Shown here: piece after piece, positions 6,388-7,492 of the stretch
Layout: each line of letters opens with the position of its first letter
Position numbering within the stretch: the first letter of the stretch is position 1
From: an uncultured bacterium
Lineage (GTDB): Bacteria; Bacillota; Clostridia; Lachnospirales; Lachnospiraceae
Assembly: GCA_946061355.1 (NCBI GenBank)
Contig: CAMGRE010000119.1
Span: forward strand, 1-7,492
DNA: 7,492 nt
Reading direction: 5' to 3'
Position numbers and translations under genes: made by a program
The notes under the pieces: model-generated
The model's input: the letters and a program-made list of their open reading frames with translations, nothing else
Database searches by the model: none
What the model was told of the DNA's origin: nothing

Positions 6388-7413
6388 TTAATATTTCCGT
6401 GTGTTGATGTATTTTGAAGCGTTTTCATATGTGAATATGGATTCCTCTACATACTGAACGGGGCGTACATTACGTCCTGCTTCCATATCAATGATAGCCT
6501 GCTCCGCCAGATGTGCGATCAGCGGATTACATTCGATCGAAGCTGTCAATGCCTTGTTCTGCATCAGGCGGAAAGCTTCGTGCAGAGCATCAAAAGAGAT
6601 CGTAATCACATCGCCATTGACACCATAGGTGACGCCCGCCTGATTCATGGCTTTCATGGCGCCAAACATCATATTATCGTTTTCCGCGATCACAACATCA
6701 ATGTTGTCTGCGCCGTAATCATTGATGATCTGCTGCATGACATTTTTTCCTTCACCCTGTGTGAAGTTGGCGCACTGGCTTGTGAGAATGTGCCAGTTGT
6801 CGTGATAATCAATCTCCACCTGCAGGCCTTCCGTTCTGCCGATCGTGGCGGAAGAACCGGGAGTCCCCTCCAAAATGACAATGTTAATATCTTCATTCTG
6901 ACGCCCGGTGCTGATCAGGAAGCTTTGCAGCCATTTTCCTGCTTTCTGCCCTTCCTGTCGGAAGTTGGAACCAATCCAACATTTATATAAGGATCGGTCA
7001 GCGCTGACATTCCGGTCGGAAATGATGACAGGAATCTCTTTTTCTTTTGCAAGTGTAAGGACATCATCCCAGCCGTCTTCAATAATGGGATCGATGATCA
7101 TATAATCCACATTCTGTGCAATGAGATCGTAGGCAGCTTTGACCTGGCGTTCTGTGTCGGAACAGCCATCAATATAGATCAGACGGTAGCCTTTTTCTAC
7201 AGTAAAGGTATTCAAAAAGTCATCTGTATTTGCATCACGCCATCCGGATTCCTTACCGGTCTGAATAAAGCCGACGGTGATCAGTTCGTCATTCCGAAGA
7301 GGGGCAGCGGCACGTGTCAAAGGCTCGCTGTGGATGTTCTCCGAAGTTTCTCCGCATCCGATGCAAAGCAGAATCAGAAGTATACAAAAGAATAAGGTAA
7401 GTGGCTTCTTCAT
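6388..7413 (-). CDS. sugar-binding lipoprotein, YtfQ-like (galactofuranose-type) periplasmic binding protein family
   Basis: This 341-residue protein is exported and probably lipid-anchored: basic start MKK, hydrophobic core 5-19 and candidate lipidation cysteine C20 in LLCIGC, a less usual lipobox with Cys at -3. The mature part is a type 1 sugar-binding protein (Peripla_BP_4/RbsB fold) and most resembles the galactofuranose binder YtfQ. Shared blocks are VGFIQTGKESGWR (47-59), IAQNVDYMIIDPIIEDGWDDVL (98-119, given in part), ISDRNV (131-136), WIGSNFRQEGQKAGKWL (146-162), ILEGTPGSSATIGRTEG (180-196), AENDNMMFGAM (243-253) and ECNPL (294-298). W58, R59, D133, R134 and N245-D246 are likely sugar contacts. 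It precedes the diguanylate cyclase, and no ABC ATPase or permease is nearby, so a sensing role is more likely than uptake. The true ligand is unknown. The frame stays open upstream to the window edge, but the signal peptide and ribosome site support the start at 7413. Confidence 0.92.
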   Translation of the reverse strand: MKKPLTLFFCILLILLCIGCGETSENIHSEPLTRAAAPLRNDELITVGFIQTGKESGWRDANTDDFLNTFTVEKGYRLIYIDGCSDTERQVKAAYDLIAQNVDYMIIDPIIEDGWDDVLTLAKEKEIPVIISDRNVSADRSLYKCWIGSNFRQEGQKAGKWLQSFLISTGRQNEDINIVILEGTPGSSATIGRTEGLQVEIDYHDNWHILTSQCANFTQGEGKNVMQQIINDYGADNIDVVIAENDNMMFGAMKAMNQAGVTYGVNGDVITISFDALHEAFRLMQNKALTASIECNPLIAHLAEQAIIDMEAGRNVRPVQYVEESIFTYENASKYINTRKY

Positions 7414-7492
7414 AGACAGACCTCTTTTTCGTAAAGGCTGAGAATCAAGGTTGGGTGAATCCGTCATGGGGACTTTTGCAAGCACGTCGCGG
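7414..7492 (-). other. leader region of the binding protein/cyclase operon, upstream gene not resolved
   Basis: Apart from the ribosome site at 7421-7429, these 79 bases show no clear -35/-10 pair and no terminator hairpin. Two minus-strand frames run in from the edge and stop at TGA (about 7466-7464 and 7447-7445), so the end of an upstream co-directional gene could be here. The tails are too short to identify. Whether the operon begins here or earlier cannot be decided. Confidence 0.4.
7421..7429 (-). promoter_or_regulatory. ribosome binding site that fixes the sugar-binding protein start
   Basis: On the minus strand AAAAAGAGG ends 7 bases before ATG 7413. The protein from that ATG begins directly with a textbook signal peptide. 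The alternative GTG at 7485 would place 24 hydrophilic residues ahead of the signal peptide and has no visible ribosome site. Confidence 0.65.

Overview
The window looks like a chromosomal segment of an anaerobic, hydrogen-metabolising Firmicute, most likely a Lachnospiraceae-type Clostridia. This rests on a complete set of [FeFe]-hydrogenase maturases, Gram-positive-style GGAGG ribosome binding sites, tight gene packing and roughly balanced base composition. The genus is inferred, not proven. There is no sign of a phage, insertion sequence, CRISPR array, tRNA or rRNA.

Left part, + strand (1-5097): after the possible last codons of an upstream gene and a strong intrinsic terminator hairpin (49-80), five genes run head to tail. 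They are hydE (91-1161), hydG (1145-2572), hydF (2645-3847), an unrecognised single-pass membrane protein with a C-terminal coiled coil (3851-4417), and an OmpR/PhoB-type response regulator (4423-5097). The junctions are a 17-base overlap, then gaps of 72, 3 and 5 bases, so the five are probably co-transcribed. HydG makes CO and cyanide from tyrosine and builds an Fe(CO)2CN synthon. HydE converts that into a binuclear precursor. HydF, a GTPase scaffold, carries the [2Fe] unit to the hydrogenase. The hydrogenase itself (hydA) is not here, nor is a histidine kinase for the regulator.

Right part, - strand (5101-7413): a sugar-binding lipoprotein of the galactofuranose/YtfQ-like type is followed 22 bases after its last sense codon (9 bases after its stop) by a membrane diguanylate cyclase. 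The cyclase has an extracytoplasmic Cache-like sensor, a HAMP linker and an intact GGDEF domain. No ABC ATPase or permease lies next to them, so the pair reads best as a ligand-to-c-di-GMP signalling module rather than a transporter. It converges with the hyd operon with only 3 bases between the stop codons and no convincing terminator.

The points most worth a second look are the binding protein/diguanylate cyclase pair, the unknown membrane protein plus orphan regulator attached to the H-cluster maturation genes, and the terminator-like hairpin directly against the hydE start.
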